Notes under the pieces: model-generated | What the model saw: only the letters and a program-made list of their open reading frames with translations | Told to the model about the DNA's origin: nothing | Databases searched by the model: none | Translations under genes and position numbers: made by a program | Part shown: in pieces, positions 5,330 through 5,672 of the stretch | Layout of the letters: every line of letters begins with the position of its first letter | How positions within the stretch are numbered: the stretch's first letter is position 1 | Assembly (NCBI GenBank): GCA_024278395.1 | Contig: JAJRTG010000005.1 | Coordinates: 1 to 5,672, forward strand | DNA: 5,672 bases | Reading direction: 5' to 3' | From: Fidelibacterota bacterium | GTDB lineage: Bacteria > Bipolaricaulota > Bipolaricaulia > UBA7950 > UBA9294

Positions 5330-5672
5330 GTGAAGGAAATCAAGAAGGTAGTGTTAGCTTACTCTGGAGGATTGGACACTTCGGTCATCGTCCCGTGGCT
5401 TAAGGAAAACTATAAGTGTGATGTGGTCACGTTTACCGCCGATCTTGGGCAGGGATCGGACGAGCTGGCCGGATTGCAGGAGAAGGCCATCGCCAGCGGG
5501 GCGAGCAAGGCGTATATCGTGGACCTGCGCAAGGAGTTCCTCACGGAATACGTCTTCCCCACCCTGAAGGCCGGGGCCGTCTATGAGGGTGTGTACCTTT
5601 TGGGGACCGCGTTCGCGCGCCCCCTCATCGCCAAGCACATGGTGGAGGTGGCCGCGGAGGAGGGCGCAGATG
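5330..5672 (+). CDS. argG: Argininosuccinate synthase, N-terminal part (3' end beyond the window)
   Basis: The first 114 codons are present; the complete enzyme is usually about 400 residues. It joins citrulline and aspartate using ATP, the penultimate step of arginine biosynthesis, in the cytoplasm. The N-terminus carries the N-type ATP pyrophosphatase P-loop AYSGGLDTS (10-18), then TADLGQG, LRKEF, and the very conserved FPTLKAGAVYEGVYLLGTAFARPLIAK stretch (split here only by the reader's eye) near residues 77-103. The GTG start at 5330 follows AAGGAG (5317-5322) by seven bases and gives the expected N-terminus MKEIKKVVLAYSGG. An earlier GTG at 5322 runs into TGA after three codons. The preceding leader predicts control by arginyl-tRNA supply through attenuation. 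No frameshift or missing residue is seen. Confidence 0.97.
   Translation, partial: MKEIKKVVLAYSGGLDTSVIVPWLKENYKCDVVTFTADLGQGSDELAGLQEKAIASGASKAYIVDLRKEFLTEYVFPTLKAGAVYEGVYLLGTAFARPLIAKHMVEVAAEEGAD

Noticed and set aside
5322..5333. GTG at 5322 as the argG start
   Set aside because: It reads GTG AAA CTG TGA and stops at once; it is part of the ribosome binding region for GTG at 5330.

Overview
The window is a compact bacterial chromosomal segment of moderately high GC. Its genes use ATG or GTG starts with Shine-Dalgarno sites and sigma70-type promoters. A molybdate/tungstate-type transporter, a cysteine-rich flavoprotein of a type I associate with anaerobes, and an SBP with an ordinary (non-lipoprotein) signal peptide suggest an anaerobic or facultative bacterium. 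The lineage cannot be fixed from this sequence.

Layout: (1) Positions 1-779, minus strand: an exported or membrane-anchored calcineurin-like metallophosphoesterase that runs off the left edge. (2) 780-966: divergent intergenic region with a candidate promoter for the next operon. (3) 967-3708, plus strand: a three-gene ABC importer operon (substrate-binding protein, permease, ATPase) of the molybdate/tungstate type; the last two genes overlap by ATGA. (4) 3709-3883: intergenic region with a hairpin and a TTGACA promoter. (5) 3884-4993: a nitronate monooxygenase/2-nitropropane dioxygenase-like FMN protein with a C-terminal four-cysteine cluster. (6) 4994-5329: a 336-base gap that is a regulatory leader. 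(7) 5330 to the right edge: the first 114 codons of argG (argininosuccinate synthase).

The most interesting part is the argG leader. It contains a strong promoter (TTGACA-17-TATATT) and an 18-codon ORF, MMCCRKPHLYPRKRTVVG, with three arginine codons and a stop in the loop of the first hairpin. Four RNA segments can pair in mutually exclusive ways: 1:2 (11 bp), 2:3 (14 bp antiterminator) and 3:4 (8 bp terminator followed by a U-run). This is the full architecture of trp-type ribosome-mediated attenuation, here apparently sensing arginine supply for an arginine biosynthesis gene. The predicted transcription start lies only 2-4 bases before the leader AUG, so the leader peptide may be translated from a nearly leaderless mRNA. 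Arginine genes are usually discussed as ArgR-controlled, so an arginine-codon attenuator on argG deserves verification.
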